A program made the translations under genes and the position numbers. Under the pieces are notes generated by a model. The model worked only from the letters and a program-made list of their open reading frames with translations. It did not search any database and was not told the origin of the DNA. From Alphaproteobacteria bacterium (GTDB lineage: Bacteria > Pseudomonadota > Alphaproteobacteria > Sphingomonadales > Emcibacteraceae): 6,554 nucleotides of DNA. Numbering within the stretch: the stretch's first letter is position 1; the number at the start of each line of letters is the position of its first letter. The DNA lies in contig JAADGA010000087.1 in NCBI GenBank assembly GCA_013152615.1, forward strand, positions 1 through 6,554. Reading direction: 5' to 3'. Below, one piece after another: positions 6,427-6,554 of this stretch.

Positions 6427-6554
6427 ATGCTCGCCATCATCTATTTCTATACGGGCAACCAGCTGGCGCTCAATCAGCTTGTCATCTTATTGCTGAACCG
6501 GACTTGGTTTAGAAATAAAATAGGAAGTGGATCATATCAAGTTAAAAATATCAT

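Noticed and set aside
6190..6554. Plus-strand open frame (possible start ATG 6277) running off the right edge
   Set aside because: Third positions are C-rich and first positions poor in G, the pattern of an antisense shadow; codons such as CCA, ACA and CTC are unlike the neighbouring genes, and no domain is recognised. Kept as an alternative in the findings rather than as a feature.

Overview
The window looks like chromosomal DNA from a free-living alphaproteobacterium, order not determined. The evidence is the gene set DUF3576 lipoprotein – leuS – lptE – holA, which as I recall is typical of that class, and an exact TTAA-N7-TTAAC box of the CtrA type in the left intergenic region. Base composition is moderate, with AT-rich intergenic stretches. 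I see no insertion sequence, CRISPR array, tRNA or rRNA.

Layout. (1) Positions 1-204, minus strand: the first 68 codons of an exported protein of unknown function, running off the left edge. (2) Positions 205-630: a divergent intergenic region with many candidate regulatory sites. These are a CtrA-type box, a pair of identical AAYTTCAGAATATTC elements exactly 30 bp apart, an A/T-rich hairpin, an extended -10 (TGCTATAAT), two dyads and a perfect TATAAT. (3) Positions 631-5318, plus strand: DUF3576 lipoprotein, leucyl-tRNA synthetase, LPS-assembly lipoprotein LptE and the DNA polymerase III delta subunit. The last three genes overlap by 1 and 4 nt, so they are very likely one translationally coupled operon. 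(4) Positions 5312-6088 (or 6100), minus strand: a crotonase-fold protein annotated by homology as enoyl-CoA hydratase, convergent with holA and overlapping it by 7 nt. It lacks both glutamates of classical enoyl-CoA hydratase. (5) Positions 6094-6554: a weak region with open frames on both strands in the same codon register. The minus-strand frame fits the local codon style better, but neither frame is recognisable and the start is unclear.

How the genes fit together. The plus-strand operon is a housekeeping group joining translation (LeuRS), outer-membrane LPS insertion (LptE), the replication clamp loader (HolA) and a small envelope lipoprotein of unknown role. A CtrA-type box beside it suggests that the divergent exported protein, and possibly the operon, is linked to the cell cycle; this is inference. 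No new multi-gene system is evident. The points most worth a second look are the twin GAATATTC elements next to the CtrA box, the crotonase without its catalytic glutamates, the seven-G tract at the lipobox of the DUF3576 gene, and the unresolved right-hand ORF.
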